From contig NZ_OY764058.1 in assembly GCF_963668085.1 (NCBI RefSeq), positions 901,687-965,686 of the forward strand: DNA of 64,000 bases, given 5' to 3'. Origin of the DNA: an uncultured Ilyobacter sp. (GTDB lineage: Bacteria; Fusobacteriota; Fusobacteriia; Fusobacteriales; Fusobacteriaceae). This document shows positions 53,374-62,231 of this stretch, piece after piece. Numbering within the stretch: the first letter of the stretch is position 1; each line of letters starts with the position of its first letter. The notes under the pieces were generated by a model. That model did not search any database. It worked only from the letters and a program-made list of their open reading frames with translations, and had not been told where the DNA came from. A program made the position numbers and the translations under genes.

Positions 53374-53730
53374 TCAGATATTTTTACCATTTTCTTTTTG
53401 CCAGGCTTTGATCCCCCCTGCCATGTCATAGACTTCGTTAAAACCCATTTTAGTCATCAGGGCAGCAGCAGCCTTACTTCTTCCCCCGATTGCACAAAAT
53501 ACCAGATATGGCACCTCTTTGTCTAGTTTTTCCACCTCTTTTTTAAAATGATTCAGCTTTAGAAAATCAATTAAAATCGCACCATCAATATTACCTTCAA
53601 ATTTGTTTTCTTTTTCGGTTCTTACGTCAATTAAAACCATATCCTTTTTCATTTCCATAAGATTTTTAGCCTCTTCAACTGAAACTATTTTGAACCCATC
53701 AGATTTTCTTTTGAAAAAATTTAACACCAT
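53374..53730 (-). CDS. Single-domain rhodanese
   Basis: A 118-residue protein with one rhodanese domain: VSVEEAKNLMEMKKDMVLID, EGNIDGAILID, and C79 in VFCAIGGRSKAAA, ending YDMAGGIKAWQ. There is no clear signal peptide; a short hydrophobic start (MVLNFFKR) is too weak, so it is probably cytoplasmic. ATG 53730 was preferred because GAAGG lies nine bases ahead; ATG 53739 touches that site. It probably carries persulfide for the neighbouring sulfurtransferases. About 250 AT-rich bases follow before the next gene, with no feature recognised. Confidence 0.87.
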   Translation of the reverse strand: MVLNFFKRKSDGFKIVSVEEAKNLMEMKKDMVLIDVRTEKENKFEGNIDGAILIDFLKLNHFKKEVEKLDKEVPYLVFCAIGGRSKAAAALMTKMGFNEVYDMAGGIKAWQKENGKNI

Positions 53731-53800
53731 AAACCACATCCTTCAATTCTATTAAATAATAATTTATTTTTTCCCGTAAAAAAATTTATCTGTTTTACTA

Positions 53801-54475
53801 TTATTTTTCTTTAAACTTTTCATTTTTTTTCAAAAATTTTGGAATCAAAGATATAAATACAAAACAAAAAGCAGCAATTCCAAGATAAGCAAGATTTTTG
53901 GTAGATAAACCTTCTCCACTAGCTATAGCTCCTGCACTAAGTGTATAGGCAGCCGTTCCAGGGATTATAAAAATTGTAGAAAGAATCCAATACTGCAAAA
54001 AACTAATCCCTGTCAGTCCATAGACATAATTTTGAACATTAAAAGGAAAAATAGGGACTAATCTTGTGGTCATAAGAATTCTCCAACCTTGCTTTTTAAC
54101 TCCCTGATCTATCCTTTGGAAAATCAGAGAATCTGAAAATTTTTTCTCTATAGGTTCCCTGAAGAGATATCTAGCCACAAGAAACGCAGATGATAATCCC
54201 AGACTAGCTCCTATAACTGTGTATATTGTCCCCATAAGAGGGCCAAATACTATCCCTCCCAAAACCGTAATGGGAAGTCCTGGCAAAAAGAAAATGCAGG
54301 CTACTATGTAAAGTATCATATAAACTAAAGGCCCTAATACTCCAAAACTATTTATCCAATTTTTTAGCTCTTTTATATTTTCAAGGCTGATATAATCAAA
54401 AACTCCGCCTCTATACAGCATAAAAATAACAGTCAAGAAAGCTATGAAAATTGCCGATCCTTTTTTATTCTTCAT
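53801..54475 (-). CDS. TVP38/TMEM64 (DedA-superfamily) membrane protein
   Basis: A 224-residue protein with about five hydrophobic helices and the family's re-entrant motifs LPGLPITVLGGIVFGPLMG, GLSSAFLVARYLF and TRLVPIFPFNVQNYVYGLTG. It is strongly similar to the C-terminal part of 48077-49624, so the fusion and this gene share an ancestor. Family members are proton-coupled lipid or small-molecule transporters. It is the first gene of the sulfur-transfer cluster, diverging from a small gene at 54822. Confidence 0.87.
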   Translation of the reverse strand: MKNKKGSAIFIAFLTVIFMLYRGGVFDYISLENIKELKNWINSFGVLGPLVYMILYIVACIFFLPGLPITVLGGIVFGPLMGTIYTVIGASLGLSSAFLVARYLFREPIEKKFSDSLIFQRIDQGVKKQGWRILMTTRLVPIFPFNVQNYVYGLTGISFLQYWILSTIFIIPGTAAYTLSAGAIASGEGLSTKNLAYLGIAAFCFVFISLIPKFLKKNEKFKEK

Positions 54476-54648
54476 ACCCCACTCTCCATAACAGACAGAC
54501 CTTATTTTTCAGTATTTTTAATATTTTTTATCTTTTTATTAGCACAGCCTCCATTGATTATATTATATTACCCTAATATTTAGATAAGGGCAATTTTTAT
54601 TTTACAAAATTTTTTAAGTTTATTTTTAAATATTTACATTGTCCACTA

Positions 54649-54677
54649 TTGACACCAATATGTTCTTCAGTTATATT
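54649..54677 (+). promoter_or_regulatory. Consensus promoter of the 71-residue protein gene
   Basis: A perfect TTGACA (54649-54654), 17-base spacer and TATATT (54672-54677). The gene starts only at 54822, implying an untranslated leader of roughly 135 bases. Confidence 0.7.
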
Positions 54678-54821
54678 TATATTATAAATATAACTTCGAA
54701 AAAACATCTATGATGTGAATGAACTGTATTGAAAAAAGTTATCAAATATTTAAAAAAAATCGGTCTGTCATAAATCATTTATATTTTTTTTAACCTTTGG
54801 AGTTAAATTAGGAGGTAAACC

Positions 54822-55037
54822 ATGTACACACTAATTTTGAAAAACAAAGATAATACCAGACACTTTATGGAAAATATTACAGACTTCAAAAGTGAAAAGG
54901 AAGTAGTAATTTTTAAATCATTTGATGGATGTCAAAAGATAATCAAAGGAAAAATAAAAAAAATCACTAATAATAATATATTTTTAGAAGTCGACAAGTC
55001 CAGAATGGATCCCGAGCTAGCTCCACTTAACTTCTAA
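54822..55037 (+). CDS. Small 71-residue protein of unknown function
   Basis: Begins with MYTLILKNKDNTRHFMENIT after a strong AGGAGG and ends in NF. It is a predicted alpha-beta domain (short strands VVIFKSF and IFLEVD, basic KGKIKKITNNN loop), with no signal peptide or membrane segment. A promoter, long leader and strong terminator show it is a genuine single-gene unit. I do not recognise it; the strand-loop-strand pattern resembles small nucleic-acid-binding barrels, but that is weak. Confidence 0.7.
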   Translation: MYTLILKNKDNTRHFMENITDFKSEKEVVIFKSFDGCQKIIKGKIKKITNNNIFLEVDKSRMDPELAPLNF

Positions 55038-55054
55038 AACTAAAATCAATCTAA

Positions 55055-55100
55055 AACCTGCAAAGGGCACTTGAAAAAGTTGCCTTTGCAGGTTTTTTTT
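55055..55100 (+). terminator. Strong terminator after the small gene
   Basis: Stem AACCTGCAAAGG / CCTTTGCAGGTT, extended with one bulge, followed by T8. Confidence 0.92.
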
Positions 55101-55242
55101 ATTCTCATATTCAGTTGATTATTATTCTCAATTTTTTAAAAAAATAATACCTATAAGCAATGTATTTTAAGTATTTTATTTCTAGTCAGAATATCATAAG
55201 TTCTTTGAATAGTCAACTTCCTATTTTCAAATAATTCAGGAA

Positions 55243-55268
55243 TAAAAAAAAGCACCCATTAGGTGCTT
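55243..55268 (-). terminator. Terminator of the tRNA operon
   Basis: On the minus strand stem AAGCACC / GGTGCTT is followed by T8, ten bases after the last tRNA. Confidence 0.85.
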
Positions 55269-55277
55269 GAATATCAA

Positions 55278-55354
55278 TGGTGCCTAGAAGTGGATTCGAA
55301 CCACCGACCGCACGGGTATGAACCGTGTGCTCTAGCCAACTGAGCTATCTAGGC
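55278..55354 (-). tRNA. tRNA with CAU anticodon (Met; Ile2 not excluded)
   Basis: Complete cloverleaf, CCA encoded, anticodon loop TTCATAC. The 5' end GCCTAGA pairs with TCTAGGC. The acceptor has a normal first pair, so it is not an initiator; elongator Met or lysidine-modified Ile2 cannot be separated here. Confidence 0.93.
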
Positions 55355-55362
55355 TTATATAA

Positions 55363-55438
55363 TGGTGGAGCTAACCGGGATCGAACCGGTGACCTCTACG
55401 CTGCCAGCGTAGCGCTCTCCCAGCTGAGCTATAGCCCC
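55363..55438 (-). tRNA. tRNA-Ala (GGC)
   Basis: Cloverleaf with loop CTGGCAG, encoded CCA, T-arm GGTTCGATC. Confidence 0.95.
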
Positions 55439-55454
55439 AACTTTAAAAATATAA

Positions 55455-55539
<85 letters not shown>

Positions 55540-55544
55540 ATTAT

Positions 55545-55619
55545 TGGTACCCCGTAGGAGAATCGAACTCCTCTCTCCAGAGTGAAAATCTGGTGTCCTA
55601 ACCGATGGACGAACGGGGC
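55545..55619 (-). tRNA. tRNA-Glu (TTC), copy 1
   Basis: Cloverleaf with loop TTTTCAC, encoded CCA. Identical in sequence to the copy at 55710-55784. Confidence 0.95.
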
Positions 55620-55624
55620 TTATT

Positions 55625-55700
55625 TGGTGGTCGCAACAGGACTTGAACCTGTGACCCCCTGCTTGTAAGGCAGGTGCTCTCCCAACTGAGCTATGCGACC
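55625..55700 (-). tRNA. tRNA-Val (TAC)
   Basis: Cloverleaf with loop CTTACAA, encoded CCA. Confidence 0.95.
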
Positions 55701-55709
55701 GTATTTTGT

Positions 55710-55784
55710 TGGTACCCCGTAGGAGAATCGAACTCCTCTCTCCAGAGTGAAAATCTGGTGTCCTAACCGATGGACGAACGGGGC
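55710..55784 (-). tRNA. tRNA-Glu (TTC), copy 2
   Basis: Same sequence as copy 1, placed on the other side of tRNA-Val, indicating a recent local duplication. Confidence 0.95.
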
Positions 55785-55788
55785 TTAT

Positions 55789-55864
<76 letters not shown>

Positions 55865-55871
55865 ATAATTA

Positions 55872-55947
<76 letters not shown>

Positions 55948-55952
55948 ATAAG

Positions 55953-56028
55953 TGGTGCGTCACACAGGGATCGAACCTGTGACAACACGATTAAAAGTCG
56001 TGTGCTCTACCAACTGAGCTAGTGACGC
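55953..56028 (-). tRNA. tRNA-Lys (TTT)
   Basis: Cloverleaf with loop CTTTTAA, encoded CCA. First gene of the nine-tRNA operon. Confidence 0.95.
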
Positions 56029-56222
56029 ATTTCCTCTAGCAACAGGATTAATAATATCATAGCTACAGGGCTTTGTCAACGCTTTTTTTCATCTCTTTAT
56101 TTAGACTCTTAAAAAATTAAAAATCCTTCTTAAACTTTCATAAATATTGACTTTATTATGTTCTAAAAACCCTTATAAAAACTTGAGATTTTTCTATAAA
56201 GCCCCTCTTTTAAGATTAGTTA

Positions 56223-57218
56223 TCATTTCATAAACTTCATAAGATTTTCCTTTAAGGTTTCTGAGGCAAAGGATGCTCTTACGCTGTTGTAATATATCTC
56301 CTTATAACCTTCATAGGTCATATGAAACTCTCTAGAAACGAGACTTATCTCTTTTTCTAAGCTGGTGTTTGATACTGTCCGGTTATCTGTATTCAGTGTG
56401 ACCATTATTCCATTGTTTAGAAATCTATAAACAGGATGCTCAGAAATTTTATTTACGGCTCTTGTCTGAATATTGCTTGTTGGACACATCTCCAGGGTGA
56501 TACTCTGTTTTTTTACAATTTCATAAGCCTCTGGGCAGTCTTTTATAAATACCCCGTGACCTATCCTTTCTGCTCCCAATAGCTTAACCGCATCCCTCAC
56601 ATTTTCCCCTATACCTGTTTCTCCTGCATGTATAGTTATCCTGTATCCATACTCCTTGGCTAGCTTCATAGGCTCCTGAAAAACCTCACAAAAGCCTCTA
56701 TTTTCATTGGCACACAAATCTATCCCAACTACTCCTCTCCCTAGGAACTTTCTTCCCTTTTCAACCACTTCAAAGGCTTTTTCAACATCAAAATTTCTCA
56801 TGCAGCAGAGTATAATATTTCCATTAATTTGAAATTTCTTTTCTCCAATTTTCATCCCTTCAATAACGCTAGAGATGACTTCTTCTACTGTGAGACCCCT
56901 ATGTGTATGAAGCTGGGGTGCAAACCTTATTTCTATGTACTTTACATTTTCCTTAGCTGCATCTTCCATAAGTTCAGAAGTCACTCTTATGAGATTCTCT
57001 TTTGACTGCATCACAAGTCCCGGAAGGCTAAACCTTGTAAGATATTCGCCGAGATCCTTGCAGTTTGTAGGAGCTATCATCTGCGCCTTTATTTCATCAA
57101 GGTCATAGGTAGAAAGTTCTATTCCGTCCTTTTTAGCTATTTCCATAACACTAAGAGGTCTTATACTCCCATCTAGATGACAATGTAGTTCTATTTTAGG
57201 TAAAGATTTTACGTCCAT
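56223..57218 (-). CDS. add: Adenosine deaminase
   Basis: A 331-residue TIM-barrel deaminase. Zinc ligands and catalytic residues are in LHCHLDGSIRP (H12, H14), HAGETG (His and Glu), RIGHGV and LNTDNRTVSNTSL (DD-type zinc aspartate). The order and length fit adenosine deaminase, which converts adenosine to inosine for purine salvage. AAGGAGGAG precedes the ATG. A possible alternative is the related adenine deaminase, but the segment lengths suit Add. Single-gene unit. Confidence 0.92.
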   Translation of the reverse strand: MDVKSLPKIELHCHLDGSIRPLSVMEIAKKDGIELSTYDLDEIKAQMIAPTNCKDLGEYLTRFSLPGLVMQSKENLIRVTSELMEDAAKENVKYIEIRFAPQLHTHRGLTVEEVISSVIEGMKIGEKKFQINGNIILCCMRNFDVEKAFEVVEKGRKFLGRGVVGIDLCANENRGFCEVFQEPMKLAKEYGYRITIHAGETGIGENVRDAVKLLGAERIGHGVFIKDCPEAYEIVKKQSITLEMCPTSNIQTRAVNKISEHPVYRFLNNGIMVTLNTDNRTVSNTSLEKEISLVSREFHMTYEGYKEIYYNSVRASFASETLKENLMKFMK

Positions 57219-57315
57219 TTCTCCTCCTTAAAATTACAACAAAACTATTCTCGAGTGTGGCTAAAAACTTAGATCTATTTCTTTATTCTTTAGTTCCTGA
57301 AAATAAAAAAATCTC

Positions 57316-57354
57316 ATTACGAAAAAAACACAAACATTTAGTTTTTTTCGTAAT
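57316..57354. repeat. Perfect 14-bp hairpin between add and the FMN-binding gene
   Basis: ATTACGAAAAAAAC and GTTTTTTTCGTAAT are complementary with an 11-base loop. It lies in the 320-base spacer upstream of add (57219-57540). It could be an operator for the add promoter or part of the terminator region; otherwise the spacer shows nothing coding. Confidence 0.5.
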
Positions 57355-57490
57355 CAGAAATTTAAAGTTTCTGTCAAAGATTCCTGTATAGTAACAACAG
57401 GTAAATATAATTTTATTTTTAGATTTTACCTATATTATCATCAAAAAATAAAAAAAAGTAGGACAGTTGTCAAATTTTGAAAAATTGTAT

Positions 57491-57518
57491 AAAAATACCG
57501 CCCTTAAAAGAGCGGTAA
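57491..57518 (-). terminator. Terminator after the FMN-binding-like gene
   Basis: On the minus strand TACCGC and GCGGTA arms, extended by AAG/CTT, are followed by a T-rich stretch, 23 bases after the stop. Confidence 0.75.
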
Positions 57519-57540
57519 AGTCATCTCTGATTTTAAACTA

Positions 57541-58047
57541 TCACTTTTCAACTATATCTTTTTTTCTAAATTCAAACCCTCTCAATATACTCTTTAATTC
57601 CCCATAGGTACTGTTTGCTATAAATGTAGAACCTGCAAGTCCGTCAAATTCAATCTCAGCATACTCTTTTCCTATATAACTGTTTTTCCAATTATAGTCA
57701 TGAACCTCTTGATGTTTATCATTTGCATCTGGAAGATAAAAATCCATAAGTTTTCCGTCTGGAGAGATTATTGCCAAAAGTGCCTCGTGTTTATTGTAAC
57801 TCTTTATGTGTGTTATCGCTCCATAGCCTACTATTTCCCCATTTTTATAAAGAGGAATATAGTTATAATATCCTAGGCCCTTTGAATCCTTCTTGTCTCC
57901 AAAACTGTCATAGTCTACCTTCATCATCCTAAAACTTCCTCTAAAATTGTCGATATTGTATCTAGATCCATCTCTGCTGCTTATCTTATACCCCCAAGAA
58001 GAAACTGAAAAAATCACAATAAATAAAAACAAAAATTTTTTTTTCAT
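57541..58047 (-). CDS. Secreted FMN-binding-domain-like protein
   Basis: A 168-residue protein with a signal peptide (about 1-19, ending SSWG). The C-terminal EFDGLAGSTFIANSTYGELK resembles the flavinylation motif (D-x-x-[SA]-G-[AS]-[ST]) of FMN-binding domains such as RnfG/NqrC, where the threonine carries covalently bound FMN. If so it would be flavinylated outside the cytoplasm by ApbE and act in extracytoplasmic electron transfer. The match is partial and no ApbE or Rnf gene is nearby. GGAGGGG precedes the ATG. Confidence 0.6.
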   Translation of the reverse strand: MKKKFLFLFIVIFSVSSWGYKISSRDGSRYNIDNFRGSFRMMKVDYDSFGDKKDSKGLGYYNYIPLYKNGEIVGYGAITHIKSYNKHEALLAIISPDGKLMDFYLPDANDKHQEVHDYNWKNSYIGKEYAEIEFDGLAGSTFIANSTYGELKSILRGFEFRKKDIVEK

Positions 58048-58237
58048 AAAATCCCCTCCAATATTTTAGCTGCACAGTCTATACCTTAATTATAATCTAT
58101 TTTCTAAGCTTAATCAATTTTAATAGCCAAGCAGTTTAATTAGACCAGCTTTTTATAAAATTCTGCTTCGGCCACCTTGAACTTTATCTCTTTATAAAGT
58201 AACCTCTTATAAAAAGGCTTTTTAAATGGTGGTGTTT

Positions 58238-59536
58238 ATGAAAATTGATTACTCTTTCCCCAATACTTTTTTTAATTTTATCAGAGAAAATTCTAAGCTA
58301 GAAGAATTTATGTCACACCCATTCTCAGAATTTTTCCTAAAAAAAAACTGCTGCAATGCTGAAAATATCCAGGATTTTATAAAAAACACTGATTTTCAAA
58401 AATTTTTAAATAAAGAAAATAAAATCAACAAGATTTTAGAAGAACTGATATTTCATGAAAATCTCTGGGCACATGACTTAAAAAAACATATGGAGCTTTT
58501 ATTTCCTGAACACGACATGGAAAATACAGAACTTTTTTTCATTCTCGGCAAAGAACCAGAGAGTAAAAATGGAGTTTTTATAGATATTGGAGAATACATA
58601 AATAACAATAGTTACCAGGAGATCATTCCCGAGATAATTTACAAATCTACTCTTTTTCTCTACACACGCAAACACCCCTATAAAATTGATTTGAAACACC
58701 TAAGTCCCGTCCACTATATGGATTTTATACATTACCTCATCCACTACAAGGGAGCTGCGGCTTATTCAGCCAGGCTTTATATGAATTCTAGCTCTTTTGA
58801 TTATTCAAACTCTTATTTTCTAAAGAGTTCCATTTCATTAGATGAACTTTTAGACTCTTATAACTCTTTATCAAAAACCTTTGAAAAAACGGAAGAAGTG
58901 GATCTTTTTCATTTTTTAGAAACCAATTCTTTCCCGGAAAATCTAGGTTATCAGATTTTTCGAAGAACTATTTTATCTGGAAACTCTTTCTATGAAGTTG
59001 TCTCAAAAGCTTTTCCAGACTTTATAAATATGTATCTTCCCCCTATACTCCCCCAAAATATGCATAATTTATCTAGGGGAAACCTCAGTGAAAATTCCGC
59101 TAGGGAGATCTCAGATTGGAAATACCCAGGTGAATACTCTATATACAATTTCCCATCCTGGAATGAGATGTCAAAACTCCGGTGGGCCATTACTTTCAAA
59201 GAAAAAAGAGAGAAAGAGTTCATGGGGTTTTTCATACAAAACTCCCTTATAGGCTTCGGACAAGTTGTAAAGGGAGCTGGGGAAATAGCCATCGGTGTGG
59301 GTATACGCCCTGACCTATGCGGCTATGGATATGGGACAAGGATCGTTGGCATTCTTATAGAGGAGTGCAAAAAAATAAATTCAAACTGGACTATCTCCTT
59401 AAAAGTACGAAGCTTTAACAAAAGGGCCATTAACTGCTATAAAAAACTTGGCTTTCAAGAAATATCAAAATACAAAACCTACTCCCTGGCAGGAGAAGAA
59501 GAGTTTATAAAAATGGAACTTTACCCGACACATTAA
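58238..59536 (+). CDS. Two-domain protein with C-terminal GNAT acetyltransferase
   Basis: A 432-residue protein. Residues 1-285 are an unrecognised, mostly helical domain rich in aromatic residues (KHPYKIDLKHLSPVHYMDFI). Residues 290-432 are a GNAT acetyltransferase: EIAIGVGIRPDLCGYGYGTR is the acetyl-CoA pyrophosphate loop (motif A, R/Q-x-x-G-x-G/A) and FNKRAINCYKKLGF is motif B. ATG 58238 has a GGTGGTG upstream; ATG 58226 is an alternative. The acetylated substrate is unknown, and the large N-terminal domain probably selects it. Confidence 0.75.
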   Translation: MKIDYSFPNTFFNFIRENSKLEEFMSHPFSEFFLKKNCCNAENIQDFIKNTDFQKFLNKENKINKILEELIFHENLWAHDLKKHMELLFPEHDMENTELFFILGKEPESKNGVFIDIGEYINNNSYQEIIPEIIYKSTLFLYTRKHPYKIDLKHLSPVHYMDFIHYLIHYKGAAAYSARLYMNSSSFDYSNSYFLKSSISLDELLDSYNSLSKTFEKTEEVDLFHFLETNSFPENLGYQIFRRTILSGNSFYEVVSKAFPDFINMYLPPILPQNMHNLSRGNLSENSAREISDWKYPGEYSIYNFPSWNEMSKLRWAITFKEKREKEFMGFFIQNSLIGFGQVVKGAGEIAIGVGIRPDLCGYGYGTRIVGILIEECKKINSNWTISLKVRSFNKRAINCYKKLGFQEISKYKTYSLAGEEEFIKMELYPTH

Positions 59537-59537
59537 A

Positions 59538-59560
59538 AAAGGAGCCTAAAAGGCTCCTTT
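59538..59560. terminator. Bidirectional terminator between the GNAT gene and galE
   Basis: Perfect 10-bp stem AAAGGAGCCT / AGGCTCCTTT with a 3-base loop, A-run and T-run on either side, between convergent genes. Confidence 0.85.
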
Positions 59561-60529
59561 ATCTACTTTTGTACCAGTCCCATGCAGTTCTTATTATATC
59601 GTCTATATTTATATACTTTGGTTCCCATCCCAGTTCTTGATTTGCCCTTTGACTACAGGCCACAACACAGGCAGGGTCTCCTAGACGCCTTTCAGACATT
59701 ACAGAAGGTATTTCTTTTCCTGTCACTCTTCTAGCCGCCTCTAAAATCTCAATGACAGAAAAACCATTTCCATTTCCAAGGTTAAATAATCCACTCTCAC
59801 CTTTCTTTAGCTTATTTATCGCCATCACATGAGCTTTAGCGAGGTCTGTCACATGGATAAAATCTCTCACCCCTGTTCCGTCCTTGGTATTGTATGTGTC
59901 TCCGAAAACTTCGACTTTATCTCTCTCTCCCTTTGCAGCCTCTAGAACCACAGGAATAAGTGAGGTCATTCCCTCTCCCATTTGTCCGATGGGATACTTT
60001 TCATGGGCCCCAGCCACATTAAAATATCTAAAAATAACATAATTCATATCATAGGCAGAAGATGAATCCTTTATGATAGTCTCTGCCATAAATTTACTCA
60101 TTCCATAGGGATTTATAGGCTGAGTTACAAAATTTTCAGTTACCAGGTCCTTTCTGAAACCTCCCCGTACACTGCAGCAGTAGAGGAGAATACTATATGT
60201 TTTACATTAAATTCCTTCATTACCTCTAGGAGGTTTAAAACTCCGCCTGTATTATTTTCGTAGTATTTATTGGGCTGGCTTACACTCTCCCCGACCTTTA
60301 TATAAGCTGCAAAGTTCATCACAACATCTATCTTTTCTTTTTTAAAAACATTTCTAAGACTTTCTTTCTCTCTGAGGTCAGCCCTATAAAATTTTGCCCT
60401 GCTGTCAACTAGCTCTATATAGCCAGTTTCAAGGTTGTCTAGCACAACCACTTCATATCCCCCGTCTAAAAGTTCTACAACAGCATGACTACCTATATAG
60501 CCAGCTCCCCCAGTAACAAGTACCCTCAT
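59559..60529 (-). pseudogene. galE: UDP-glucose 4-epimerase, one frameshift
   Basis: Residues 1-127 begin VLVTGGAGYIGSHAVVELL, and the second frame continues with LVTENFVTQPINPYGMSKF (YxxxK) and ends DIIRTAWDWYKSR, so all of GalE is present over 971 bases. The frame breaks at about 60149-60153 in GAAAGG; one extra A would give SEKDLVTENF and restore a normal 323-residue protein. Function is interconversion of UDP-glucose and UDP-galactose. A single-base loss in a homopolymer and two similarly affected neighbours suggest a sequence error rather than a dead gene. GGAGG precedes the ATG. Confidence 0.85.
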
Positions 60530-60609
60530 AAATATCCTCCCCCGAATTATTTAATAATTTATTTTTTTCAAAATAAGTTTTACAAATATCAACTTATTCT
60601 TCTCTTTAG

Positions 60610-61934
60610 CTAGTCTTTTTTTTCATCCTCTCTAATAAACTGCCTATACTTCTCTAAATCCTCAGGCTTCAAAAATGCAGTTTCAAGAAGTCCCTCTTCT
60701 GTGTACTCCTGCTGCATTACCCTTGTACTAGCAAGAATATAAGATGAAATATCCCCCCTTGAAAAAGGAATCAGCAGAGTCACTTCCTTGCTCGTTTTAA
60801 AAATTTCCTTTTCTATCTCTTTTAAAAGTTCCCCTATACCTTCTCCCTCTATGGCAGATATATATACAGACTTTTCAAAGATATCTCCTGTTTTTTCTAG
60901 CTCCTCAGAACTCAGTTTATCTATCTTGTTGAAAACCACAAGATAGGGAGTGTCTTTTACATTGAGTTCCTCTACCACATTTCTAGTGACCTTTAACTGA
61001 TGTTTATAGTCCTCCCTTGATATGTCCACTACATACAAAAGCAGGCTTGCCTCTTCCACCTCTTCAAGAGTTGATTTAAAAGACTCTACAAGGTCATGGG
61101 GAAGTTTGCTGACAAAACCTACAGTATCTATAAGTATAAATTCTAGATTGTCTTCAAGCTTTATCTTTCTGTGGAAGGGGTCTAGAGTTGCAAAAAGCAT
61201 ATCCTTTACAAAGGACTTTGTCCTTGTATCTTCCTCTTCTTCATTTGCATAAGGTGGTTCATGATTGTGGATTTCCCTGCATTGGTATATCCCACTAGAG
61301 CCACTGTTGGTATAGAGGTACGTTTACGCTGTTTTCTCTGAACCTCTCTCTGTTTTTTTACCTCTTCCAACTCTTTTTCAATGTCACTTATACGTTTTGA
61401 TATTACCCTTCTGTCAAGCTCTAGTTTTGTTTCTCCGAGACCCCTGGTACCTATTCCCGCTCCTGTTCTAGAGAGATCTCCACCTAGGCCTATGAGTCTT
61501 GGTTTCTGATACTTTAGCATTGCAAGCTCCACCTGAAGTTTCCCCTCTTTAGACTTAGCCCTGTGCCCAAATATATCCAAAATCAAGCTGGTTCTGTCTA
61601 TTATCTCAACGCCTATTATTCTCTCTAAGTTACGAATCTGTATACCGGAAAGTTCATCATCAAAGATGACCATATCTGCATTTTTTCTTATGGCCTGGTC
61701 TCTGATCTCTTCTATCTTTCCCTTTCCCATATATGTTGATGACTCCATTTTTTCCCTGCTTTGAGTGATAATATCTACCACCTCTATACTGGCTGCACCT
61801 GCCAACTCCTTTAGCTCATTTAGTGAGTCCTCGAGGCTTATTCTTTCACCTTTCTGATACACATCTAGCCCTGCTAAAATAGCCTTTCCTCTTATATTTT
61901 TGTCAAATGTATATTCGCCGCTAATATTGATCAC
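60610..61934 (-). pseudogene. hflX: HflX-type ribosome-associated GTPase, one frameshift
   Basis: The N-terminal half has GLGGDLSRTGAGIGTRGLGE and the P-loop GYTNAGKSTIMNH; the other frame continues NEEEDTRTKSF, DTVGFVSKLPHDLVESFKST (G3) and VVFNKID (G4). The break lies at about 61238-61252, just after the P-loop. One inserted base restores 441 residues. HflX splits or rescues stalled ribosomes. Start is a GTG at 61934. Neighbours galE and the Na/Pi gene are frameshifted too, so error is likely. Confidence 0.85.
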
Positions 61935-62231
61935 CTCGTCTGAAAATATCTTTTACTATATAATACCAGTTTTTATACTTTTTATACATACTAAATTTAG
62001 AATAGCAATAGATAAAAAAATTATGTAAAAATAAAAGATGAAATCTGAACTTATAAAGAAAAACACTATAAGACCATCTTTAATAGAAATGTCCAAAGGA
62101 TGAATAAAACATCTTCTGACCCAGTAAGAAATAAATATAAGACTATAATCCACTACATAGAATAATTTTCTTACTTTATAAACTTCAGAGCAGTGAATTT
62201 ATAATGCCGAACTTTTAAGGATGTGGTTTTT

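Noticed and set aside
61956..62153. Small minus-strand membrane-like open frame between hflX and the Na/Pi gene
   Set aside because: No ribosome site, atypical composition and no recognisable similarity; the interval is better read as intergenic.
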